Source: Myxococcales bacterium (GTDB lineage: Bacteria > Myxococcota_A > Polyangia > Polyangiales > Ga0077539). From it: a DNA stretch of 64,000 bases. The position numbers were made by a program, and so were the translations under genes. Location of the stretch: contig JAEUKH010000034.1 of the NCBI GenBank assembly GCA_016792845.1, forward strand, positions 62,001 to 126,000. The letters run 5' to 3'. Of the stretch, positions 36,494 to 44,830 are shown in pieces (positions within the stretch are counted from its first letter, which is position 1; the number at the start of each line of letters is the position of its first letter). Below the pieces are notes generated by a model. It ran no database searches and was not told the DNA's origin. It saw only the letters and a program-made list of their open reading frames with translations.

Positions 36494-37009
36494 ATGCCCA
36501 ACCTGATCGGACCCAACACCTGGGTTGAAATCCACTACACGCTGCGCGACGGGCGCGGCAACCTGCTTGAGAGCACCGAGGGCCCCGACGCCGAGGGGCC
36601 GCTGGGCTTTGTCTGGGGCCTCGGGGCGGTGACCAAGGGGCTCGAAGAGGCGCTCGAAGGGGCCATCGAGGGCGACGTGCTCGACGTGACCATCAGCCCC
36701 GAAGACGGCTACGGCACCCGAGACCCCGACGACGTCTTCGAGGTCGAGCGGGGCGAATTCCCCGAGCCTGAGAAGCTCGAAGTGGGGGCCGAGTTTAGCG
36801 CCGACGGCGACGACGGCACCAGCATCACCATGCGCGTGCTCGAGGTGCACCCCGACCATGTGTTGGTTGACGCGAATCACCCGCTGGCCGGTGAGACCCT
36901 CAACTATCAGGTGCGTGTGTTGAAAGTGCGGGCCGCCACACCCGATGAGATCCTCGTGGCCAAGGTCGAGCTCACCGACCCGTCGGGGCCCGACGAGATC
37001 GCCTCGTAG
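36494..37009 (+). CDS. slyD: FKBP-type peptidyl-prolyl isomerase, SlyD-like
   Basis: This is a 171-aa isomerase with the FKBP core split by an insert-in-flap chaperone domain, the SlyD layout. Landmarks are VEIHYTLRDGRGNLLEST, PLGFVWGLGAVTKGLEEAL, PEDGYGTRDPDDVFEVERGEF and DANHPLAGETLNYQVRVLKV. The His-rich metal-binding tail of E. coli SlyD is absent; the chain ends acidic. It is probably a cytoplasmic folding helper. It follows the TamA-like gene by 75 bp and may have its own promoter. Confidence 0.93.
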   Translation: MPNLIGPNTWVEIHYTLRDGRGNLLESTEGPDAEGPLGFVWGLGAVTKGLEEALEGAIEGDVLDVTISPEDGYGTRDPDDVFEVERGEFPEPEKLEVGAEFSADGDDGTSITMRVLEVHPDHVLVDANHPLAGETLNYQVRVLKVRAATPDEILVAKVELTDPSGPDEIAS

Positions 37010-37149
37010 GGCGCCGCCTCGGGGGTGGTGCGCGGCGGCGTGAGACATGGTATGTCAAGCCTCAAAACATGGAGTCTGGGTGCACCCTGATCGACCTCGA
37101 CTCGATACAACGCTGCTGATCACAGCGCATCGCCATTGATGGCCATTCG

Positions 37150-38391
37150 ATGAATCGTACTGTCTCTCCGGCCGCGACGGCCGCCCTTGCCGAGCCTCAA
37201 TTGACAGAGTTTGTGGTGCCCGAGAAGCGCATCGACGCCGATGCCGCGCGGGTGGTTCGCAAGCTTGTGAGCGCGGGGTATACCGCCTATCTCGTGGGCG
37301 GTTGCGTGCGCGACCTGATGCTCAACCGTACCCCAAAAGACTTCGACGTCGCGACCAGCGCGCGGCCCGGCGATGTCAGAAACCTCTTTCGCAACTGTAG
37401 AGTGATCGGGCGTCGGTTTCGTCTGGCCCATGTGATCTTTGGCGAGAAGGTCATCGAGGTGGCGACCTTTCGCAAAGACCCGGGCAACCATGTCGACCTG
37501 GCGAGCGACTGGTCGCACGAGGTCGACGAGGCGCCGCGGCGCGCGCATGCGAGCAAAGACGACCTGCTCATTCGACACGATAACGTGTTCGGTAACCCGC
37601 CCGAAGACGCCCTGCGCCGCGATTTTACCATCAACGCGTTGTTCTATGATCTTCAGCGGCACCAGGTCATTGACTATGTGGGCGGGCTCGAAGACATCGA
37701 GCGTCGGCTGATCCGCACCATCGGCGACGCCGACGTGCGCTTCCGTGAAGACCCCGTTCGCATCTTGCGCGCGATCAAGTTTGCGGCGCGGCTCGACCTG
37801 ACCCTCGACGACGCGGTCTACGAGGCCATTGTCGCGCACCGCGATGAGCTCCTGCGCGCGGCGCGGCCCCGGTTGTTTGAAGAGTTTCTTCGGCTTCTGC
37901 GCGGCGGCGCGGCCCGGGCCTCGTTCGAGCTCGCGTGGGACACCGGCGTGCTCTCGGTGGTCTTGCCTGAGCTCTCGGCCTTCCTCGACGACGAGCCCGC
38001 GGGGCGCTCGCGCACCTGGCAGCGGCTTGAGGCGATCGATCGCGAGGTGGCCAACGGGCAGTGTCCGCCCGACGCGGTGCTCTTCGCGGCGCTCTTGCTC
38101 GATCCGACCGAAGAGTACCTCCAGGGCTCGCGCGACCTCGTGAACGCCATCACCGAGTTCTATGAAGACATCCAAGAGCGCCTGGCGATCTCGCGCCGGC
38201 TCTACGACCGGGTGCGGCAGATCGCGGTGGTTCAGCGGCGCTTTCGCATGGGCAAATCGGCGAGCATGAAGCACCGCGAGTGGTACGGCGAGGCCGAGCT
38301 CCTCTTCGACCTCGATCGCATCGCGCGGGCTTCGGTTCGGCCGATGAAGGTCGAGCCGGTGATGGCCGCGGGCGACGCGGCGACGCCGTAG
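37150..38391 (+). CDS. pcnB: poly(A) polymerase / CCA-adding family nucleotidyltransferase (PcnB-like)
   Basis: This is a 413-aa class II nucleotidyltransferase. The catalytic head has YLVGGCVRDLMLNRTPKDFDVAT with the DxD pair. It continues with RNCRVIGRRFRLAHVIFG, a segment more typical of bacterial poly(A) polymerases than of CCA enzymes. RRDFTINALFYD and EDPVRILRAIKFAARL follow. The C-terminal basic tail of E. coli PcnB is short here. It adds 3' tails that promote RNA decay, though tRNA repair cannot be excluded from sequence. No clear ribosome site precedes the ATG. Confidence 0.85.
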   Translation: MNRTVSPAATAALAEPQLTEFVVPEKRIDADAARVVRKLVSAGYTAYLVGGCVRDLMLNRTPKDFDVATSARPGDVRNLFRNCRVIGRRFRLAHVIFGEKVIEVATFRKDPGNHVDLASDWSHEVDEAPRRAHASKDDLLIRHDNVFGNPPEDALRRDFTINALFYDLQRHQVIDYVGGLEDIERRLIRTIGDADVRFREDPVRILRAIKFAARLDLTLDDAVYEAIVAHRDELLRAARPRLFEEFLRLLRGGAARASFELAWDTGVLSVVLPELSAFLDDEPAGRSRTWQRLEAIDREVANGQCPPDAVLFAALLLDPTEEYLQGSRDLVNAITEFYEDIQERLAISRRLYDRVRQIAVVQRRFRMGKSASMKHREWYGEAELLFDLDRIARASVRPMKVEPVMAAGDAATP

Positions 38392-38419
38392 CGCGCCTCA
38401 GGGGCCTCGCCGTGGGGTG

Positions 38420-39748
38420 TCAGCGCTCGGGCAGGGTGACCATGTCGCAGCGCAGGTGCACGGCGTCGACGCCGCCGCCGAGCTCGTCGTAGGTGGCCAT
38501 GAAGACCACCACGCCGTCTTCGCTGGCGAGGAGCTCGGGGCGCGCGATGACCCGGGCTCTCAGGGGCAAGAGCTCGCGTCGCGCGAAGGGCGTACCGGCC
38601 CGCGGGAGGTAGGTGAGATACCCGTGGAGGCCGCCGGCGGTGGTGTCGCCGTTCAAGACGAAATCGTAGGCGATGTTGTCGGGGCCGAGCACGAGGCGGT
38701 GCCCGAGGGCGATGCCGTCGAGGGGCTGGGTGGTCCAGATGTGGGGGGTCTCGATGGCGAGGCGCGAGGGGTCGAGGCCGACGGTTGAGACCGCGAGGCC
38801 GCGCATCTCGGCCCATTGGGTCAAGACGAGCTGGTTGTCGCGTAAGACCCCTGCGGTTTCGTAGGGTCCGAGCCCTACGCGCTCGGGGGTGCCGTTGGGC
38901 TCAAGGGTGTCGCGGAGGCGCACCAAGACCTGCTCTCGGGCTTGCTCTCCGTGCAGGGTGGTGCCGCGCACGGGGCGCTCGAGGAGGGCGACGGGTTGTG
39001 CGCCCTCGGGGCCTTCGAAGAGCTGCATGGTGCCGCCGACGCGTTGGCCCCAGAGGGCGGCGTGACCGATGGGGGCGCCGTGCGCGTCGACGCCGAGGGC
39101 CATCACCTCGCCCGCCGCGGTGCCCGCGAGCACGACGGCGCCTTGCTGCCCGTCGCGGCGTCGGGGGGCGGCGGTGATCCAGGTGAAGCCGCCGTGGCCG
39201 TCTTCGCGGGGCGCTTCGGCGAGGCGTCGCAGGGGGCCCGGTTGCCCTTCGGGGCCGACCAAGACGCCGTAGAGATCGCCGCCGATGTGTTCGAAGAGCA
39301 TCACGCCGTCGTCGATGGGCACCCCCACGGGGATGCCCGGCGCGAAGGTCTCTTCATGGCCTCTCGGCTCTTGAATGGGGTCTTCAATGAACATCGCCTC
39401 GCCGACGCGGTCGAGGTGATCGTCGAGGCGTACCACCACGAGGCCCGGCGCGGCGTTGCCGGTGTTGCGGTGCGGCCCCGACCACTCAAGGGTGCTGAGC
39501 GCGCGGGGGCCGCGAGGGCGCCCTGCGATGCGAAGGCTCCGCTCGGGGTCGCGCACCGCGACGAGGGTGCTCGGGCCCGCTCCGGGGCTGAGAAAGCGCT
39601 GCGCCACCAGGCGGTCGCTGCCGTTGACGGCCATGTGCGGCGCGCTCAGCACGCGGCGGCTGTCGACCACGGCGCAGAGCGGCTCGCGGCGCTGCGCGGC
39701 GGCAGAGAGCGAGAGAAGGCAGAGCGACAGCGTGAGCGGCGCTTTCAT
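38420..39748 (-). CDS. secreted propeller-like protein of unknown function
   Basis: This 442-aa protein begins at the ATG at 39748 with a signal peptide (MKAPLTLSLCLLSLSAAAQ). The mature chain consists of repeated short strands with acidic turns, typical of a beta-propeller without a recognised family signature. The opening EPLCAVVDSRRVLSAPHMA resembles the two repeat openings of the neighbouring 838-aa lipoprotein (LLRCEATDVVTAGHLSPG, ALRCTAGPSGVFAAHDLG). The start overlaps that gene's stop by ATGA. It is the last gene of a four-gene operon. Confidence 0.6.
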   Translation of the reverse strand: MKAPLTLSLCLLSLSAAAQRREPLCAVVDSRRVLSAPHMAVNGSDRLVAQRFLSPGAGPSTLVAVRDPERSLRIAGRPRGPRALSTLEWSGPHRNTGNAAPGLVVVRLDDHLDRVGEAMFIEDPIQEPRGHEETFAPGIPVGVPIDDGVMLFEHIGGDLYGVLVGPEGQPGPLRRLAEAPREDGHGGFTWITAAPRRRDGQQGAVVLAGTAAGEVMALGVDAHGAPIGHAALWGQRVGGTMQLFEGPEGAQPVALLERPVRGTTLHGEQAREQVLVRLRDTLEPNGTPERVGLGPYETAGVLRDNQLVLTQWAEMRGLAVSTVGLDPSRLAIETPHIWTTQPLDGIALGHRLVLGPDNIAYDFVLNGDTTAGGLHGYLTYLPRAGTPFARRELLPLRARVIARPELLASEDGVVVFMATYDELGGGVDAVHLRCDMVTLPER

Positions 39749-42261
39749 CGTTGAACCCCCGCGGTGCAGGTCGATTGGAGGTAATGCCACGCGACGGTGT
39801 GCGGGCGCTGCGGGTCGTCGACGGGGCGTTGAAAGAGCTGGGTCACGGTGTCGCCCGAGAGCGCGAGGGTGGTGCCTTCGGCGGCGGCGCTCCCGTCGTT
39901 GGGGGCCTGCGCGGTGACGCCGCGGAGGACGCCGCGTTCGAGCCGCGCGAGGGTGATGGCCCGGTGCTGCGCGTTCTCGCCCGAGGCGCCGGTTCGCAGG
40001 GCGACGAGCTGGGTGTTGCCCTCTCGGGTGCTCGCGAGGAGCTCGCCCCCGTCGGCGAAGAGGTCGAAGAGGCTCTGCGCTTCGCGGAGCCTTCTGACAT
40101 CAACGCGCGAGAGCTTCAGGGTGTGCTCTTCTTGGTGGAGCACGCCCACCCCTTCGGCCAAAGGGCTCAAGAGCGAGGCGCCTCGGGGGTACCCGAGAAC
40201 GTCTGCGAAGGGGTCAGTCTCTTGAAAGGTGCGGGCGTTGTCTTGAATGAGCACCGTGGCGATGGCGCGCCCGACGTTGAGGCCGTGGCGGTCGGCGCGT
40301 TCGATCAAGAGCCGGGTGGCGCTGCCCTCTCGGAGCGCGTCGATGACGTGGTCGTTGACGCCGACGCGCATGAGCGCGAGGGGCGGGCCGACGCGACCCG
40401 GGGCCGTGTCGATGCGCACGAGCACGGCGCGGCCCGACTCGTCGTCGCCGGTGGCGAAGAGGGTGCCTCGGTCGGCGACCGCCACCACCGAGCGAACATC
40501 GCGAAACCCCGACGGAATGAGCTGATGACTCACCGCCCCCCCGCGGGCGAAGACCACGTCGAGGCGCCGATGGTTCTGAAAGCGGTACGCGGTCACCGCG
40601 AGGGCGCCCTGGTGCGCGCGCTCTGCGGCGTAGAGCGACTCGGCGTTGGCCACGATGGGCTGCGCGGGCCCGAGGCGACCCTGCGGCGAGAGCAGCGCGC
40701 TCACCAGCTGTCGACGGTTCGACTGTTCGACGATGGCGAAGAGCCGCGCGCCCGCGGGGGTGCTGACCACCGCCGACTCGGTGGGGTGCTCGCGGGTCGC
40801 GTCGTCGCCGAGGTCGTGCGCCGCGAAGACGCCGCTCGGGCCTGCGGTGCATCGCAGCGCGGGGGCCTCGCGTTCGAGCGACGCGGGGGCCGGGTCGGCG
40901 GGGGTGATGTCTTGCGCCTCGGCCGCCGGCGCGATCTCAAGTCGGTTGACGCTCTGCGAAGTGTCGCACTGTACTCTTGAGAGAAGAACCTCTGGGGTGG
41001 TGCCATCGAGGCCATCGAAGACGAGCCACGCGGCGGCGTCGGCGCCCTCGACGTCGGGGGCCGAGGCCGCTGCGAAATGGGTGCTCCGGGTTGCGAAGCT
41101 GGTGAGCACCGGCGAGCGCCCGAGGTGTCGCCCCTCTGGGTCAAAGAGCGAGAGGTTGAGGGTGACCACGGGGTCGTCGCTGAGGCCCGTGAGGTTGAGC
41201 GCGGCGGGGTGCCCGGCCACGGTGACCCAACGCGGCGCGGCCTCAAAGGCGTGGCGAAAGGCCACGGTGGTCACCGGCGGGCGGGCGCTCTCACCGAGGG
41301 CGTCGAAGCGGCCCGCTCGGATGCCCGAGTCGGTGCGGGTGAGCCGAGAGCGCCAGGCCCAGAGCGGCGGGCTTTGGGCGCCGTGAGGGCTGGCGAAATC
41401 GAGGTCCCGGGCGACGAGGCTGGCGCCCTCTCGGGTGACCCGAACGAGCGCGCGCTCGACGCCTTGCTCGATCTCTTCAGGGCCCGCCGAGGCGTACAGA
41501 ACGGGCTGGTTGTCTTCAAACAAGATCACCGGCGCGTCGTCGTCGAAGCGGCCGTTGGGCGGGGCGTCGAGGGCGCTCGGCGGCGCCCCGAGGGTGCCGC
41601 GCAGGAGCTGCGAGGCGAAGGGGCGGTCGGAGCCGATGGGGGCCGTTCGCGACGGCTCAAAGGCCGCGGCCACCAGGGGTGAGCCGTCGGGGGCGAGGGC
41701 GAGCCCGGGGGCGCCGTACTGGCCCGCGGCGCTGAACACCGCGGTCACCGCGCCCGAGGGCGTGCCGTCGGCGCGGAGCCGCAGCGCGGCGATGCTCTGT
41801 TGTCGGTCGGCCCCGCGGCGATACACCAGGAGGTAGTGGTCGCCCTCTGCGATGAGCGTCGGATGTGAGGGGTTGAGGCCGAGCTCATTGAGCACGAGGG
41901 TGCTCGCGACGTGCCCCTCGGCGTCGAGCGATTGACCCTGCTCGTTGAGCGGTTGAACCCCGAGGGTGACCGCGCCTTGCGGGTTGAGGAGCCGAAAGAC
42001 CATGAGGCCGCGGCGCTGATTGCGGGCCAGCGCGGGGTGTGCGGCGACGCCCGGCGAGAGGTGCCCCGCGGTGACCACGTCGGTGGCCTCGCAGCGCAAG
42101 AGACGCGGCGCCTCGTGGGGGGCGAGCCAGGCGGGGCGAGCGGCTGTCGGCGGCGGGGTCGCGGCGCTGTGCTGCGGTGCCGCCGGGCCAGGGGTCGGAG
42201 CGCTACGGCAGGCCGAGAGGGCCAGGGCCGCGATCACCGTACGAAGAGTGCTTTGTTGCAT
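39745..42261 (-). CDS. large lipoprotein with two propeller-like halves
   Basis: This 838-aa protein has a good lipobox (MQQSTLRTVIAALALSAC). Two halves start with similar sequence, at about residue 54 (LLRCEATDVVTAGHLSPGVA) and about residue 469 (ALRCTAGPSGVFAAHDLGDD). Each is followed by about 380 residues of short beta strands, which suggests internal duplication. I recognise no catalytic motif or named family. It lies 31 bp after the PHP-type lipoprotein gene and is coupled by ATGA to the 442-aa secreted protein. Confidence 0.6.
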   Translation of the reverse strand: MQQSTLRTVIAALALSACRSAPTPGPAAPQHSAATPPPTAARPAWLAPHEAPRLLRCEATDVVTAGHLSPGVAAHPALARNQRRGLMVFRLLNPQGAVTLGVQPLNEQGQSLDAEGHVASTLVLNELGLNPSHPTLIAEGDHYLLVYRRGADRQQSIAALRLRADGTPSGAVTAVFSAAGQYGAPGLALAPDGSPLVAAAFEPSRTAPIGSDRPFASQLLRGTLGAPPSALDAPPNGRFDDDAPVILFEDNQPVLYASAGPEEIEQGVERALVRVTREGASLVARDLDFASPHGAQSPPLWAWRSRLTRTDSGIRAGRFDALGESARPPVTTVAFRHAFEAAPRWVTVAGHPAALNLTGLSDDPVVTLNLSLFDPEGRHLGRSPVLTSFATRSTHFAAASAPDVEGADAAAWLVFDGLDGTTPEVLLSRVQCDTSQSVNRLEIAPAAEAQDITPADPAPASLEREAPALRCTAGPSGVFAAHDLGDDATREHPTESAVVSTPAGARLFAIVEQSNRRQLVSALLSPQGRLGPAQPIVANAESLYAAERAHQGALAVTAYRFQNHRRLDVVFARGGAVSHQLIPSGFRDVRSVVAVADRGTLFATGDDESGRAVLVRIDTAPGRVGPPLALMRVGVNDHVIDALREGSATRLLIERADRHGLNVGRAIATVLIQDNARTFQETDPFADVLGYPRGASLLSPLAEGVGVLHQEEHTLKLSRVDVRRLREAQSLFDLFADGGELLASTREGNTQLVALRTGASGENAQHRAITLARLERGVLRGVTAQAPNDGSAAAEGTTLALSGDTVTQLFQRPVDDPQRPHTVAWHYLQSTCTAGVQR

Positions 42262-42292
42262 CGACCGTGGCGATCGGACCACGAAGCGAGAC

Positions 42293-44818
42293 TCAAGTTC
42301 CACCATTCGGTGCGGGGGGCGGTGATTCTCGGTGCGGGCCGAACCAGATGGGGTTTGTGACCGCGAAGGGGGTGCCGCGCGAGAAGGGCATCACCGCTTC
42401 TAGACCGCGCTCGGGGCCGCGCACCACCGCGGTGAGGAAGCTCCCCGGCCGCATCGTCAGGGCGGCTCGGAGGCTCACCCGGGTCGGCTGCCCGGGGTTC
42501 GGCCGCGCCACGGGCAGGGTGACCACCCGCTCGCCGTCGCGCCACAGCTCGGCCTGGGTGACCGCCACCCACGAGGCCGCCTCGACCCTGAGCACCGCCT
42601 CGATTTCGCGCGGCCCGCTGAGCGCCACGGTGTCGCCGGGGCCGCTCTCTCCGACGCTGAGCCAGACCATCGGGCCTGACGAGATCACCGCGTGGCCGCC
42701 GCGGAGCCCGCGCATCAGCTCGTCGGTGTTGATCGGGTCGCCCGACACGACGTTGCGGCTCTCGGGCATCCGCACATAGGTGCGCGGGTACCCTGCCCAT
42801 TGAAGCGAGAGGTTGTGCGAGTCGCTCGACCCCGTGGCGACGTAGCGCGCGCCGCTCAGCAAGAGCCCGTACCAGTCGTTGAGCTGCGCCTCGACGGCGG
42901 CGATGTTGCCGACATAAAACCCGTTGAAGACCTCGATGGCGTCGTATCCGGGGTCATACTCGGGTGAGACCGCGCGGTGGGTCTGCGGGTTGAGCCCGGT
43001 GACATTGAAGTATCCGATGTTGGGCTGCATCCGTGGGTGGTTGACTTGAATGAACGCGCCGGGGTTGTTGGCCCGCGCCGCGCGAAAGATGACGTGCGGT
43101 GACACCGAGAGAAAGGGCGGCGGCCCGCCGTGAGGGAGCGCGGGGTCGGGCACGTACGGGTACACGTTGAAGTGCCCCCAGGGTTGGGCGCTGCGGTCGG
43201 TGGTGACCTCGACGGCGTTGACCCACGCCAGGGTCTCGGTGATGGTGTCGGGCAGCACCGCGACGCCGGGGCCGTAGTCGCCCACCACGTTGTGCTCGGT
43301 CGGGGTCGCGAAGCCGATGCCCTCGGCCACCAACGAGGCCACCCGGTCTTCGAGGCTCACCGCAGAGTCGAAGCTCGGGTTGGCGTGGACGTGGAGGTCG
43401 CTGGCGATCCAGCCGCGGGTGTCGAGCTCGCGGGTGAGCTGCGCCACCACGTCGGCCCGGAGCGTCTCGGTCACGTTGACCTCTTGCTCGAAGAGACTCC
43501 ACTCAGGGCCGTGCGACACCGTAACCCTATATTTGCCCGGAATCACTGGGAATTCAGCCCGTCCGTTCGGTGCGATGACGACCATCCCCGCGCCGCGCCC
43601 CGAGTGCGGCGGGCCGAGCACCGGGTCGCGGGTGGGCCACACCCCGCGCACCACCACCCGCACGGGGATGTCACGGTCGGTGCGACGGTCATGAGCCTCG
43701 ACCCTGATGTGCCCCCCCTGCGGGATGACCAGGTTCACCGGCACGCTGCCGCTCGATTCGGGCGTCACGATGAAGCGCTCGGGGTCGCTCGGCGCGTGCC
43801 CTTGCGCGGTCGCCACGGCGGTGTACTGCCCGGGTCGCAGGCTGAGAAAGGCCAGGCCGCGCGACACCTCGGCGAGGGTGGTGAGCTCGCCCGAGGCGTT
43901 GAGCACGGTGACCTCGGCGTGGTCGCCTTCGCCCCCGAGCACCCGCACCCGGGCCTCGCCTTGGGGGGCCCCGTGCAGCTGGTTGACGGCCCGAGTCACC
44001 CGCGCGAGGTCGCCCCGGAGGAGGAAGATCAGGTCGTTGTCTTCGTGGCTCTCTTCAGGCAAGAGCCGCATCGGCGGGTGCGACACCACCGTGGCCGAAG
44101 GGATGCTCTCTTCATTGTGAGTGTCTTCTGTGAAGTGAAGCGACAATCGCTCGCCCGGGCGCGTGCTCGCAAAGGCCGCGGCGATGCCCTGCGCGGCGCG
44201 ACCCACCCAAGGCGCCTCGCCGCGGTACTCTTTGAGCTGCGCGCCCACGCCGGGCGCGAAGGGGGCCTCGCCGCCCCAATGGAGTGAAATGCCCGTGGCC
44301 ACGCCTTCGAGGCGCTGCGTCGACTCGTTGCGGAGCAGCGTACGAATGTGGAGCGCCTCGCGGCCCGGGTCGAGGGCGTAGTCGCGCACCATCGCGAGGT
44401 CGCCGCGGGGGGTCGAGAGGGTGGCGCTCCATCGGAGGGCGGGGCGACCGCGCCAGAGCACGGCCTCGAAGACGCTGTCGCGCGGGGTGAGCGCGCGGCC
44501 CGCGAGGGTGACCGTGGGCTCGGCCAGCCGCAACGGAGCGGGCGCCTCGCCCTGGTGCGCTTCGACGAACAAGACCGAACCCGGCGTGCGCGTGCGGGCC
44601 TCAAGATCGCCCGCGATGCCCGCGCGCAGCTCGGGCGCCGCCAAGAGCCAGTCGCCGGGGTGGAGCCGCTGGGCCTCAGGGCTCCGCGGGGCGCGCGGGT
44701 TGGCGCTTACCTGGTGCAGCGCGACGCCGCCGGCCGCGAGGCGTTGGGTGGGGCGGCTTCGGCAAGCGCCGGCCCCGAGGGTCATCGCGAAGAGGAGTCG
44801 CAGGGCGCCGTGCAGCAT
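42293..44818 (-). CDS. CehA/McbA-type PHP-domain metallohydrolase, probable lipoprotein
   Basis: This is an 841-aa secreted protein. The N-terminus (MLHGALRLLFAMTLGAGAC) is a probable but non-ideal lipobox. The first 430 residues are beta-rich, including carboxypeptidase-regulatory-like modules (GHIRVEAHDRRTDRDIPVRV). The C-terminal PHP-like domain has SDLHVHANPSFDSAVSLEDRV, then TPTEHNVVGDYG, FIQVNHPRMQPNIGYF and TGSSDSHNLSL, all probable metal ligands. Related CehA/McbA enzymes hydrolyse esters or carbamates, but the substrate is unknown here. It follows the DUF2079 gene by 12 bp. Confidence 0.82.
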   Translation of the reverse strand: MLHGALRLLFAMTLGAGACRSRPTQRLAAGGVALHQVSANPRAPRSPEAQRLHPGDWLLAAPELRAGIAGDLEARTRTPGSVLFVEAHQGEAPAPLRLAEPTVTLAGRALTPRDSVFEAVLWRGRPALRWSATLSTPRGDLAMVRDYALDPGREALHIRTLLRNESTQRLEGVATGISLHWGGEAPFAPGVGAQLKEYRGEAPWVGRAAQGIAAAFASTRPGERLSLHFTEDTHNEESIPSATVVSHPPMRLLPEESHEDNDLIFLLRGDLARVTRAVNQLHGAPQGEARVRVLGGEGDHAEVTVLNASGELTTLAEVSRGLAFLSLRPGQYTAVATAQGHAPSDPERFIVTPESSGSVPVNLVIPQGGHIRVEAHDRRTDRDIPVRVVVRGVWPTRDPVLGPPHSGRGAGMVVIAPNGRAEFPVIPGKYRVTVSHGPEWSLFEQEVNVTETLRADVVAQLTRELDTRGWIASDLHVHANPSFDSAVSLEDRVASLVAEGIGFATPTEHNVVGDYGPGVAVLPDTITETLAWVNAVEVTTDRSAQPWGHFNVYPYVPDPALPHGGPPPFLSVSPHVIFRAARANNPGAFIQVNHPRMQPNIGYFNVTGLNPQTHRAVSPEYDPGYDAIEVFNGFYVGNIAAVEAQLNDWYGLLLSGARYVATGSSDSHNLSLQWAGYPRTYVRMPESRNVVSGDPINTDELMRGLRGGHAVISSGPMVWLSVGESGPGDTVALSGPREIEAVLRVEAASWVAVTQAELWRDGERVVTLPVARPNPGQPTRVSLRAALTMRPGSFLTAVVRGPERGLEAVMPFSRGTPFAVTNPIWFGPHRESPPPAPNGGT

Positions 44819-44830
44819 CAGGGCGGGGGC

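Noticed and set aside
37012..37040. GC-rich hairpin CGCCGCC/GGCGGCG after slyD as a terminator
   Set aside because: It has a long loop, a short stem and no T-run. Such pairs are common by chance in this GC-rich sequence.
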